From: Planctomycetes bacterium UBA4800
Lineage (GTDB): Bacteria > Planctomycetota > UBA8108 > UBA8890 > UBA8898
Direction: 5' to 3'
Length of the DNA: 35,969 nt
Assembly (NCBI GenBank): GCA_002402755.1
Contig: DHGK01000346.1
Coordinates: 244-36,212 of the forward strand
Below the pieces are notes generated by a model. It did no database searches, was not told the origin of the DNA, and saw only the letters and a list, made by a program, of their open reading frames with translations. This document shows positions 1 to 9,500 of the stretch, piece after piece. The first letter of the stretch is position 1. Every line of letters begins with the position of its first letter. A program made the position numbers and the translations under genes.

Positions 1-1148
1 CGGAAGATCTTCCCGGACCGGAGCCGCTCCGCGAACACGCGAACGGGCAGGACGGCAATGCCGCCGTCGGCGAGGACCGCGTCGCCGGTATAGATTCCAT
101 AGCCGGCCTGGAGCTTCTTCTCCGCGACGAGGGCGCGCAGGACCGCCGAGTGCTCGCGGCGCCACGAGGATGCCGCCTTGACCTCGAACCCGATCGCGCG
201 CGCGCCGCGGCGCCAGATGAAGTCGACCTCGCCGCCCGACGGCACGGCCCAGTAGCACAGGGCGCCGCTCGTATCGGCCCCGCTCATCCAGGAGCGCAGC
301 TCGTGAAGAACGAGCGTCTCGAGCAGCGGGCCGCGTTCGTGGCTCTCCACCGGATCGCGCAATCTACCCTGGAGCGCGCGGACGACGCCCGGATCGAAGA
401 AGTAGAACTTGGGATGCGCCACCTCCTTGATCCTGGCCCTGGCCTGCCAGGCCGGGAGCCTGACGCCGATCAGCGTGTCGGCGAGCACATCGAAGTAGCG
501 CTGCACCGTCACGCGGGCCACGCCGGCATCGCGCGCGACGTTGCTGTAGTTGAGCACCTGGCCGTGCACGAGGCCGGCGACCTCCAGGAAGCGCGCGAAG
601 GAATCCAGGTTCCCGACGAGCGCCTCCTGCTGGATCTCCTCGCGAAGGTACGTGAGCGCATAGGCCTCGATCGTCGCAACGGCCCTGCGCGGATGCGACC
701 AGACGTACGGCAGAAGCCCGAAGGCGAGCGCGCGGGCGCACTCGAAGTCCTTTCCCAGCTCCGCGATCGACAGCGGGAAGAACTGGCGCCGGACGACACG
801 GCCCGCGAGCAGGTTCGAGCTCGTGCGGCGCAGCTTGCGCGCGCTCGATCCGCTCAGGGCGAAGCGGTACTTGTCGCCGAACTCGAAGAGGAGCGCGTGC
901 ACCTCGTCGAGCAGCGCGGGGAGCTTCTGGACCTCGTCGACGACGATCCAGCTTCGCCGGGGAAGCGCGGCGACCTCCATGCGAAACCGGTCGGGATTGC
1001 GCATGAGGCCGAGCAGCGTGCTCGTGCGGAGGAGGTCGTACCAGGCGGCGCTCGGGAAGCGCTGCCTGAGCCACGTCGTCTTGCCCGTGCCCCGCGGCCC
1101 CAGGCAGAAGAACGAGCGGTCGGGAGGCACGAGGCTGCGTGTATACAT
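1..1148 (-). CDS. ATP-binding protein, AAA_14/DUF4143 family (3' end outside window)
   Basis: Read on the minus strand from an ATG at 1146-1148, the frame stays open to the window edge, giving 382 codons without a stop. Residues 17-24 are a P-loop (GPRGTGKT) and residues 67-72 (WIVVDE) a Walker B strand followed by VQ, the signature of AAA_14 ATPases. The middle and C-terminal part fits DUF4143: a winged-helix-like stretch (NYSNVARDAGVARVTVQRY), then EVDF and FEVKAA around residues 305-325, which resemble a PD-(D/E)XK nuclease-like core. Family members are about 380-430 residues and their role is unsettled; links to defence, toxin-like or mobile genes are inferred from context. The start overlaps one arm of a palindrome that may be its operator. 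A second member of the family lies at 24605-25837. Confidence 0.9.
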   Translation of the reverse strand, partial: MYTRSLVPPDRSFFCLGPRGTGKTTWLRQRFPSAAWYDLLRTSTLLGLMRNPDRFRMEVAALPRRSWIVVDEVQKLPALLDEVHALLFEFGDKYRFALSGSSARKLRRTSSNLLAGRVVRRQFFPLSIAELGKDFECARALAFGLLPYVWSHPRRAVATIEAYALTYLREEIQQEALVGNLDSFARFLEVAGLVHGQVLNYSNVARDAGVARVTVQRYFDVLADTLIGVRLPAWQARARIKEVAHPKFYFFDPGVVRALQGRLRDPVESHERGPLLETLVLHELRSWMSGADTSGALCYWAVPSGGEVDFIWRRGARAIGFEVKAASSWRREHSAVLRALVAEKKLQAGYGIYTGDAVLADGGIAVLPVRVFAERLRSGKIF

Positions 1149-1187
1149 GGTGGACAATTTTACCGTAAATTCGCCCATGTGGTATAC
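1141..1187 (-). promoter_or_regulatory. Palindromic putative operator/promoter of the first DUF4143 ATPase gene
   Basis: GTATACATGG (1141-1150) and CCATGTGGTATAC (1175-1187) form an imperfect inverted repeat that overlaps the ATPase start codon. Inside it sits a second small palindrome, TTTAC-C-GTAAA (1159-1169). The stretch is AT-rich in otherwise GC-rich DNA and separates two divergent genes. Read leftward, TATACC is a plausible -10 element about 30 nt from the ATG. Autoregulation is inferred; no binding protein is shown by the sequence. Confidence 0.4.
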
Positions 1188-1241
1188 AATAATATCGGCG
1201 AGGAGAACCGGATTCCTCACTGCCGCCGCCCGCGCGCGCCG

Positions 1242-1271
1242 CTGTACGCGGGGCCTGCGGGCGGCTATGCT
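1242..1271 (+). promoter_or_regulatory. Putative sigma70-like promoter for the Gfo/Idh/MocA gene
   Basis: CTGTAC (1242-1247), 18 nt, then TATGCT (1266-1271), placed about 50 nt before the ATG at 1320. Both boxes are imperfect but stand out in the GC-rich background. Confidence 0.35.
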
Positions 1272-1319
1272 TGAGTCCGTGCGCCCGGCCGGGCGCCGTT
1301 GCTCGGAAAGGAGCATGCC

Positions 1320-2672
1320 ATGAAGACCACGGAGAAGCCTCGCGAAGCCGCGTCGCGCCGCCTGTTCCTCGCGCGTTCGGGAGAGGCGCTCGGCGCGTCG
1401 GCGCTCGCCGCCCTGGCGGCGCCGAACGTCCACGCGGCCGAGAACAACACGATCAAGCTGGCGCTCATCGGCTGCGGCGGGCGCGGCACGGGCGCCGTCG
1501 CCGATGCCTTCGCGGCCACGGGCGGGCCGGTCCGGCTCCACGCGATGGCCGACCTCTTCGACGGTCGCCTCCAGGGCAGCCTCAAGGCGCTTGCCGATGC
1601 GTACGGCGCGAAGGTCGATGTGCCGCCCGAGCGGCGGTTTCTCGGCTTCGATGCGTACCGCAAGGCGATCGATTCCCTCGCTCCCGGCGATGTCGCGATT
1701 CTGACGACGCACGCGGCGTTCAGGCCGCTTCAGTTCGAGTACGCCGTCCGCAAGGGCGTCAACGTCTTCATGGAGAAGTCGTTCGCGGTCGACGCGCCCG
1801 CCGTGCGCAGGCTGCTTGCGGCCGCGGAGGTCTCCGAACAGAAGAAGCTGAAGGTCGGGGTGGGCTTCATGTGGCGGCACTCGGACGCCCGGCGCGAGGC
1901 GATCCGCCGCATTCAGGACGGCGCCATCGGCGACATTCACACGCTACGCATCTACCGCGTGCACGGGCCGGTCCACTGCCCCAAGCGCCCGGCCGGCGCC
2001 AACGAGATCGCCTTCCAGATCCAGCACCCGAACAGCTTCACGTGGGTGTCCTCGGGGTTCTTCATCGACTGGCACTGCCACAACGTCGATGTCGCCTGCT
2101 GGGCCAAGGGCGCCTGGCCGGTGGCCGCGCAGGGCATGGGCGGCCGCGTGTACGCCGAGGCCGGGAACCAGTTCGACCACTACACGGTCGAGTACACCTT
2201 CGCCGACGGGACGAAGCTCCTGGCCTTCTCGCGCCACATGCACGGCTGCTGGGAGACGTACGCGGACTATGCGCACGGCTCGCGCGGCTCGGCGATCCTC
2301 ATGGCGACGCTCGGCGACCCGCAGCCGCGGATCTACAAGAGCCACCGGATGGTCCCCGAGGACCAGATCTGGGAGTACGGCAAGCCCGACCCGAATCCCT
2401 ACCACGCCGAGTGGCAGTTGCTCCTGGACGCCATCCGCAACGACACGCCGCACAACGAGGCCCGCCGCGCGGGCGAGGCGGACGTCGCCGCGCTCATGGG
2501 CCGCATGGCGACCCACACCGGCCAGTACGTCACGTGGGACCAGGCGATAAAGTCGGACTTCCAGTTCGTCAGCGACATCGACAACCTGACGTTCGAAAGC
2601 CCCGCGCCCATCCGCGAGGGCCCGGACGGCATCTACCCCGCGCCGCTGCCGGGGCTGACGAAGGAGATCTGA
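1320..2672 (+). CDS. Gfo/Idh/MocA-family NAD(P)-dependent oxidoreductase with twin-arginine signal
   Basis: A 450-residue protein starting at ATG 1320, preceded by AAGGAG (1308-1313) at 6-nt spacing. An in-frame TTG at 1299 has no such site. The N-terminus carries a Tat-like motif (SRRLFL, residues 12-17) and a hydrophobic Ala-rich stretch, so export in folded form with its cofactor is likely. The Rossmann fold follows: GCGGRG at residues 51-56, then EKS at 152-154 where most family members have EKP. DWHCHNVD (250-257) matches the substrate-site region with its conserved histidine and aspartate. The family oxidises, reduces or epimerises sugars and polyols; Tat-exported members are very common in Planctomycetota and relatives. 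It lies upstream of the GH43 and GH127 genes on the same strand. The exact substrate cannot be read from the sequence. Confidence 0.9.
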   Translation: MKTTEKPREAASRRLFLARSGEALGASALAALAAPNVHAAENNTIKLALIGCGGRGTGAVADAFAATGGPVRLHAMADLFDGRLQGSLKALADAYGAKVDVPPERRFLGFDAYRKAIDSLAPGDVAILTTHAAFRPLQFEYAVRKGVNVFMEKSFAVDAPAVRRLLAAAEVSEQKKLKVGVGFMWRHSDARREAIRRIQDGAIGDIHTLRIYRVHGPVHCPKRPAGANEIAFQIQHPNSFTWVSSGFFIDWHCHNVDVACWAKGAWPVAAQGMGGRVYAEAGNQFDHYTVEYTFADGTKLLAFSRHMHGCWETYADYAHGSRGSAILMATLGDPQPRIYKSHRMVPEDQIWEYGKPDPNPYHAEWQLLLDAIRNDTPHNEARRAGEADVAALMGRMATHTGQYVTWDQAIKSDFQFVSDIDNLTFESPAPIREGPDGIYPAPLPGLTKEI

Positions 2673-2743
2673 GCGGAGGCCGCGCGCGGAGCTCGGCGGG
2701 GAAGGACCCGCGCCGGGGAGACAATCGACGGCAGGGCGGCGCG

Positions 2744-2772
2744 TTGTCCCCGCGCGCCGCGCGCGATATACT
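2744..2772 (+). promoter_or_regulatory. Putative sigma70-like promoter for the GH43 gene
   Basis: TTGTCC (2744-2749), exactly 17 nt, then TATACT (2767-2772). Transcription would begin near 2779, about 110 nt before the ATG at 2891. This is one of the best promoter matches in the window and suggests the GH43 gene has its own start inside the plus-strand run. Confidence 0.5.
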
Positions 2773-2890
2773 TCAGGTTCCGGAATCGATGCCGCCCCGG
2801 TCGCTCTCGCTGCGCCTCTCTCTCCCGAGCGGAGGCCGCGGAGGGCCGGATCGCGCCTTCGCACGCACGCAGGAAACCAGGAACACTCCC

Positions 2891-5800
2891 ATGGCCCTTT
2901 CTCTCCGCCTTGGCTGCACTGTCGGCTGTGCGTGGCTTCTCGCCGCCGCGGCGGCCGCCGCCGGCGCCCCGATCGACCGGCCCGGCAACTTCAACCCCAT
3001 CGTCCCGGGCTACTTCGCCGATCCCACGCTCAAGAAGTTCGGGGACACGTACTACCTCTACGCCACGACCGACGGCAACGGGGGCGGGCGCGGGCCCGCG
3101 ACGGCGTGGGTGTCCACGGACTTCGTCAACTGGGTGCTCGTGCCGATGAACTGGCCGGCGACTCCGCACTACTGGGCGCCCGACGTCGTGCGGCGCCCCG
3201 GCGATCGCTACTACCTCTTCTACAACCAGCCGTGCAACACGTACGCCGGCGTTGCCGGCACGCCCATCGGTCCGTGGACGCCGCTCACGCCGGGCGACGG
3301 CCTGGTCATCAAGGACCGGCTCGTCAAGAACGTCATCACGCTCGACACCCAGCTTTTCGAGGACAAGGACGGCACGCTCTACGCGTACTGGGGCACGTGG
3401 GGCATCTTCCCGGACAGCGGCTGCGGCATCGGCGTTCTCAACCCCGACATGAAGTCGTTCGCGCGCTTCGGCATGATCCCCAACACCGAGGCGAAGGACT
3501 TCTTCGAGGCGCCGTTCATGCTCGAGCGCAACGGCGTCTACTACTTCACGTACTCCTCGGGCTCCTGCCACGACGCGAGCTACCGCGTGCAGTACGCGAC
3601 GAGCGACAAGCCCGACGGCCGCTTCCGCATGGGGCCGAACAATCCCGTGCTGGCCTCATCGCAGGACGGGACCGTCCACGGCCCGGGACACCACTCGATC
3701 CACGAGGAGGGCGGCGAGTACTTCATCATCTACCACCGCCACGACATCCCGGTGACCCCGAACGGCATGCACCGCCAGGTCTGCGCCGACCGCCTCGTCT
3801 TCGAGGGCGACGGCGCGATCCGGAAGATCGAGCCGACGCACGAGGGCATCGGCCCCTTGGGGCCGGCGAGCCGCCCCGAAAACCTCGCCGCGGGCCGGCC
3901 GGTCACGGCCTCGTCGCACTACCGCGACACGCTGCGCAACCACCAGTACAAGCCCGAGTACGCCGTCGACGACAACAACGCCACGCTCTGGCGGCCCGGC
4001 GACAACCGCATGGGCAACTGGCTGCGGGTCGATCTCGGCGCGCCGCGGCAGGTCCGCCGGACGGAGACGCAGTTCGAGTACGGCACGTGGTTCTATCGGT
4101 ACGTGATCGAGCATTCGCTGGACGGCGAGACGTGGCAGACCTTCGCCGACCGGCGCGGCAACACGCGCTGGGGAAGCCCCATGACGGACGACGGCGACGC
4201 CCGCGCGCGCTACCTGCGCGTCACGGTCACGGGCGTCGAGCTTCCGGGCCTCTTCGGCGCCATCTGGAACTTCAAGGCCTACGCCGAGGCCCCCGCCGAC
4301 CCGCTGCTCGCGATGGCGGATCGCGCGTTCGAGCGGTTCATCGCCTCCTCGCCGCGCGAGGCCCGCGCGATCGAGGGCGCCCCGCCTCGCGCCGATCTTC
4401 CGCTCATCCACCTCGACGTCGCCGACCTCGAGCTCGGCGCGCCCGTGCCCGTCTGGCCCAACCGCGGAACGCTCGCGGGCGAGTTCCGGAGCGGCGACGC
4501 CAAGCCCATCGTGGACCTGGCCGGCGGCACGACGGCCGTGCGGTTCTCGGGCGGCGAGATCCTGACCGCCTCGTTCCCCGCGCCGCGCGCGCTCGCGGGC
4601 AACAGCAGCTTCACCGTCGCGGCGTGGGTCAACAACCCCGAGGTCGCCGAGAGCGAATGCATCGTGAGCTGGGGCGGCCGCGGCGGCCCGGACGGCGCGA
4701 CCGCGCAGTTCGGCTACGGCTCGCACGGCGCGTTCGGCGCCGTGGGGCACTGGGGCTTCGCCGACATGGGGTTCCGCGGCGGCCCGCCGGCGGCGGGCGC
4801 GTGGCATCATCTCGCGATTGTCTTCGACGGCGTCATCGAGCGCGTGTACGTGAACGGAGAGCTCAACAACGCCGCGGCCAAGATGCTGCTCGTCCACGAG
4901 GGCCGGCCCGTTCACGTGGGAGCGTCCGTGCCCGGCGCCGAATTCTACGACGGCTACCTGGCCTCGCTGCGTGTGTACGGCGCGGCGCTCGGAGAGACGC
5001 AGGTGCGGGAACTCGCCGCGCAGGCGCCCGACGCCGGCGTGCTGGTTCACGCCGATTCCGCCGTGCTCCAGTACGGGCCGCTTGCGGCCTGGCGCACCAG
5101 CGGGTCGCTCGGGGGCGCGTTCGCTCCCCGCGGCCGGCCGCCGGTCGTTCGGGACTCGAGCGGCCGAATCGCGGTCGAGCTCGAGCCCGATCAGTCGATC
5201 GAATGGACGCCCGGCGCCGCGACACCTCTCGGCGACTTCTCGCTTCTCCTCGGCGCGTTGAACCGTTCCGAGGAGGGCGGCGAGGACGCCGTCGAGCTGG
5301 AGGACGGCGACGGAACGCGCGTCGCCCTGCGGGGCCTGCCGCCCGCCGGGCCGTGGCAACAGGCGGCGATCGTCTATCGCGGCGGAAAGGGAACGCGCTT
5401 CGTGAACGGCGAGGCCATCGACGCCGCGCTTCCTCCCGCTCCCGCGACCCTCAAGGCGCTCCGCCTCGGGGGCGGCGGGAAGTTCTCGGGAGCGCTGGCG
5501 CGCGTGCAGGTGTTCCGCCGCGCGCTGGCGGCCGAGGAGGTCGCGCGCCTGCACGGCCTCTGGAAGAAGGAGCAGCAGACGCCGCAGCCGGATCCGGCCG
5601 CGTTCGCGGCGGAGCCCGCGGCGCTGAGCCCGAGCCTGGTCGCGATGTCGGCGGCGATCGGGCAGACCGCCCTCGGGGCCGTGAAGTACCTCTTCACGGA
5701 GACGACGGGCAATCCCGGCGCGAGCGCGAGCGGGTGGCTCGCCGAGCCGGTCTTCCTGGACGACGGCCTCGCGCCCGACACGCGCTACGCCTACACGGTC

Positions 5801-6526
5801 AAGATCCGCGACCCGCTCGGCAACGTCACGCGCGCGTCGGCCCCGGTCGAGGTCGTCACCGCCCGGGTGCTCTTCCGCGAGCTTGCGGACGATTTCGGGG
5901 CGCCCCGCGATTATCTCGCCGGCGGCGCCGCCGGCACGATCTGGGACGGCGCGCTCGGCGCAGCCGATGGGAGCGCGCCGGAGGCCATCGCCGCCGCGGA
6001 CGGCGTCCTGCGCCTCCAGTCGAAGGGCACCGTGTGGGACGGCGGCGCGCCGCGCGGCGCGTTTCTCTTCAAGATCGTCTCCGGCGACTTCACGGCCGAG
6101 ACGACGGTCGCCGACTACGCCGGGCTCGCGGCGCGGCGCGTGCCGGGCAACAACGACGGCGGCCTGATGGCGCGCGTGCCGGCGCTCGACGACGCCGGCC
6201 CCGGCGACGACCTCGTCCAGCTCAACTTCTTCCCGATCTGGAGCCAGGGCAACATGGTCACGAGCCTGGACGGCGGCGCGCGCCCGCAGCGGGGCAACCG
6301 GCTCGCCTGGGACGCGCACCGGCATCTCCAGATCATCCGCTGCGGGACGCGGTTCTACTTCCGGACGAGCGCCGACGGGACGGCGTGGCACGAGATGCCG
6401 GGCTCGCCCGTGGAGCGCGCCGACGTGAAGGGCCTGCCGCTCCAGGTGGGCCTGTACCATGCAAGCTACGGCGGCGAGAGCAGCTTCGTGAGCTTCGACC
6501 GCTTCCGGCTGACGATACGAAAGTGA
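2891..6526 (+). CDS. Secreted multidomain GH43 enzyme with CBM32-like and two LamG-like modules
   Basis: 1211 residues, starting at ATG 2891 with AGGAAC upstream and an Ala-rich signal peptide (residues 1-25). Residues 40-325 form a five-bladed GH43 domain: ADP with candidate base D44, WAPD with D98, the strand around D152, candidate acid E206 in FFEAPF, and GPGHH with H267. GH43 enzymes are chiefly arabinofuranosidases, arabinanases and xylosidases. Residues 331-465 look like an F5/8 type C (CBM32-like) domain. Two concanavalin/LamG-like units follow, roughly 500-705 and 715-880, then a short Fn3-like linker. The C-terminus (about 997-1211) resembles a DUF1349-type beta-sandwich. The size, several times a lone GH43 domain, suits a secreted or surface enzyme working on an insoluble glycan. 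The GH127 fusion follows 60 nt downstream, so the two are probably co-transcribed. Arabinose specificity is inferred from that partner. Confidence 0.88.
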   Translation: MALSLRLGCTVGCAWLLAAAAAAAGAPIDRPGNFNPIVPGYFADPTLKKFGDTYYLYATTDGNGGGRGPATAWVSTDFVNWVLVPMNWPATPHYWAPDVVRRPGDRYYLFYNQPCNTYAGVAGTPIGPWTPLTPGDGLVIKDRLVKNVITLDTQLFEDKDGTLYAYWGTWGIFPDSGCGIGVLNPDMKSFARFGMIPNTEAKDFFEAPFMLERNGVYYFTYSSGSCHDASYRVQYATSDKPDGRFRMGPNNPVLASSQDGTVHGPGHHSIHEEGGEYFIIYHRHDIPVTPNGMHRQVCADRLVFEGDGAIRKIEPTHEGIGPLGPASRPENLAAGRPVTASSHYRDTLRNHQYKPEYAVDDNNATLWRPGDNRMGNWLRVDLGAPRQVRRTETQFEYGTWFYRYVIEHSLDGETWQTFADRRGNTRWGSPMTDDGDARARYLRVTVTGVELPGLFGAIWNFKAYAEAPADPLLAMADRAFERFIASSPREARAIEGAPPRADLPLIHLDVADLELGAPVPVWPNRGTLAGEFRSGDAKPIVDLAGGTTAVRFSGGEILTASFPAPRALAGNSSFTVAAWVNNPEVAESECIVSWGGRGGPDGATAQFGYGSHGAFGAVGHWGFADMGFRGGPPAAGAWHHLAIVFDGVIERVYVNGELNNAAAKMLLVHEGRPVHVGASVPGAEFYDGYLASLRVYGAALGETQVRELAAQAPDAGVLVHADSAVLQYGPLAAWRTSGSLGGAFAPRGRPPVVRDSSGRIAVELEPDQSIEWTPGAATPLGDFSLLLGALNRSEEGGEDAVELEDGDGTRVALRGLPPAGPWQQAAIVYRGGKGTRFVNGEAIDAALPPAPATLKALRLGGGGKFSGALARVQVFRRALAAEEVARLHGLWKKEQQTPQPDPAAFAAEPAALSPSLVAMSAAIGQTALGAVKYLFTETTGNPGASASGWLAEPVFLDDGLAPDTRYAYTVKIRDPLGNVTRASAPVEVVTARVLFRELADDFGAPRDYLAGGAAGTIWDGALGAADGSAPEAIAAADGVLRLQSKGTVWDGGAPRGAFLFKIVSGDFTAETTVADYAGLAARRVPGNNDGGLMARVPALDDAGPGDDLVQLNFFPIWSQGNMVTSLDGGARPQRGNRLAWDAHRHLQIIRCGTRFYFRTSADGTAWHEMPGSPVERADVKGLPLQVGLYHASYGGESSFVSFDRFRLTIRK

Positions 6527-6586
6527 CTCGAACCGGCACCGTGTGACCTGAGGACCGCACCGATGAAGACAAGGAGGATTCTCCCC

Positions 6587-9500
6587 ATGTCGACCCTGCT
6601 CCGCCGTGCAGCCGTCTGCCTCGCGCTGGCGCTCGCGCCGGCCGCGCTCCGCGCCGAGACGCCGCTCACCTTCCTCGTCACGTCCGACTCGCACTACGAT
6701 GCGTTCGAGAACGAGGACCGCAACGAGCGCAACCGCGCGACCATCGACCAGATGAACGCGATCTCCGGCGCGCAGTGGCCGGAGGAGCTCGGCGGCGGCG
6801 CGATCGGGACGCCGTGCGCAGTCCTCGTCCTCGGCGACGTGATCGACGACGGCGACAGGATGTGGGAAGGCGCGAACCAGGGCGAGCGCCAGTTCGCGTC
6901 GTTTCTGGCCGACTTCGGCCTCGATGGCACGGACGGCCGCCTGAAGTACCCCGTCCTCGAGAGCTGGGGCAACCACGACGGCCCGCCCGCGGGCAGGGAG
7001 CGCTTCGGCTTCAGCTTCCAGGCGAAGCTCAAGGAGCGCAACGCGCGCCGGCTCGCCAAGGGGCTGATCGCGGCGGTGTCCGAGAACGGCCTTCACTACT
7101 CGTGGAACTGGGGCGGCGTTCACTTCGCCGAGCTCGGGCTCTATCCCGGCAACGAGCCGCACCCCGCGATCCGCTACTCTCCCCAGTACCACGATCCGCA
7201 GCAAAGCCTGGAATTCCTCGAGGCCGATCTCCGCGCCAATGCGGTTCCCGGCGTCACCCCCGTCATCATCTGCCACCACTACGATCTCCAGGGCAGCGAC
7301 TGGTGGCACGCCGATGACCGCAAGGCCTACTACGACGCGATCCGGCCGTACAACGTCATCGCCGTGTTCCACGGCCACACGGCCACGGGCGTCTACCAGT
7401 GGAAGCCCGAGGGCGCCGGCCGGCCGCTCGATGTCGTCAACACCGGCCAGACGGAGAACGGCTTCTTCGTCGTCGAGATCGGCGGTGAACGCATCCGCCT
7501 TGCCTACCGGATGAAGGCGGGGATCAAGACCGTCCAGGGCGCCGATGGAAAAGCGCGCAGGGAATGGGACGGCGTGTGGGGCTGGCGCCACCACCTCGCC
7601 CGCGACGTGCGCGCCATCGCCTCGGACGGCCCGGCCCCGCAGGCCGAAGGCCGCCGCCGGCGCGACTACAACATCCTGCCGGTGCCGTTCAGCAAGGTGC
7701 ACGTCGACGACGTCCTCTGGACGCCGCGGCTCGAGACGAGCCTCGCGGTGACGATCCCCTACGCGTTCGAGCAGTGCGAGGCGACCGACAGGATCGGCAA
7801 CTTCGAGAAGGCGGCGGGCCTCCTCCCCGGCGGCCACGAGGGGGCCTACTTCAACGATTCCGATGTCTACAAGGTCATGGAGGGCGCCGCGTACTCGCTC
7901 CAGGTGCGGCCCGACCGCATGATGCGGCTCTACCTGGACCAGCTCATCCGCGTCATGGCCAAGGCCCAGTGGGAGGACGGCTACCTCTACACGTTCTTCT
8001 CCCTGCCCGCGCGGCAACCCGAAAAGCGCTGGACGAACATCGGCGCGCTCCACGAGCAGTACTGCGCCGGCCACATGTACGAGGCGGCGGTCGCGCACCG
8101 CGAAGTCACCGGCGATGACACGTTTCTCGACATGGCCAGGAAGAACGCCGACCTGATCTGCCGGGTCTTCAACGCGGACAACCGCACCGATCCCCCGGGG
8201 CACCAGGAGATCGAGATCGGCCTGTGCCGGCTGTACCGCGCGACCGGCGACGAGAAGTACCTGGCGCAGGCCAAGTTCTTCCTCGACCAGCGCGGGCGGA
8301 AGGGCCGCCGCGGCCCGGACGGCAACGGCGGGCTGTACGGCACGTACGCGCAGGATCACATTCCCGTGGTCGAGCAGAAGGAGGCCGTCGGGCACAGCGT
8401 CCGCGCCGCCTACCTGTACACCGGCATGGCCGACGTCGCGGCGCTGACGGGCGCCATGGAGTACATCGCGGCGATCGACGCGATCTGGGAGGACGTGGTC
8501 ACAAGGAAGCTCTACATCACGGGCGGCATCGGCGCGGCCGGCGGGCACGAGGGCTTCGGCGGCGCGTACGAATTGCCGAACATGACGGCGTACTGCGAGA
8601 CGTGCGCCTCGATCGCCAACGTCCTCTGGAACCATCGGATGTTCCTGATGCACGGCGACGGGAAGTACATCGATGTCCTCGAGCGGACGATGTACAACGC
8701 CGCGCTTTCCGGGATATCGCTCGAGGGCGATCGCTTCTTCTACCCCAACGTGCTCGAGTCGGTCGGCCAGCACGCGCGCAGCCCCTGGTTCGGCTGCGCG
8801 TGCTGCCCCTCCAACGTCGCGCGCTTCATTCCCTCGGTCCCGGGCTTCGCCTACGCGTGCAAGGACGGCGACGTCTACGTGAACCTGTTCATCGGCGGCA
8901 CGGCCTCGATCGAGACTGGCCGGAACGCCGTCCGCCTCGTCCAGACGACCCGCTACCCCTGGGAGGGCGGCGTCAGGATCGCCGTCGAGCCGGAGAAGGA
9001 GGCGGCGTTCGCCGTGCTCATCCGCATCCCGGGCTGGGCGCGCCAGGAGCCCGTCCCCAGCGATCTGTACTCCTTCGCCGACTCGGTGCGCGACGAGGTC
9101 TCGCTCAGCGTGAACGGCGAGAAGACGAATCCCGAGGTCCGCCAGGGCTACGCGCGCATCGAGCGCGTGTGGAAGCAGGGCGATGCGATCGAGCTCGCGC
9201 TGCCTATGCCGGTCCGCCGGATCGTCTCCCGCCCCGAGGTGACGACCAACCGGGGCAGGATCGCGCTGCAGCGCGGCCCGCTCGTCTACTGCCTCGAGGG
9301 CCCCGACAACGACGGGAGGGTGCTCGACCTGGTGATCGGCGAGGATGCCGCGCCGGCGGCCGAATTCCGCCCCGACCTTCTCGGCGGGGTCGTCGCGATC
9401 ACCGGCAAGGCCCGGACGGTGAAGCGCACGCTCCAGGGCGGCCTCGTGCCGGACGCGGAGCGGACCTTCACGGCGATCCCCTACTACGCGTGGTCGCATC

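Noticed and set aside
2932..6546. A 1204-codon plus-strand frame overlapping the GH43 gene
   Set aside because: Arg/Gly-rich shadow of the GH43 gene in another frame, with no domain signature.
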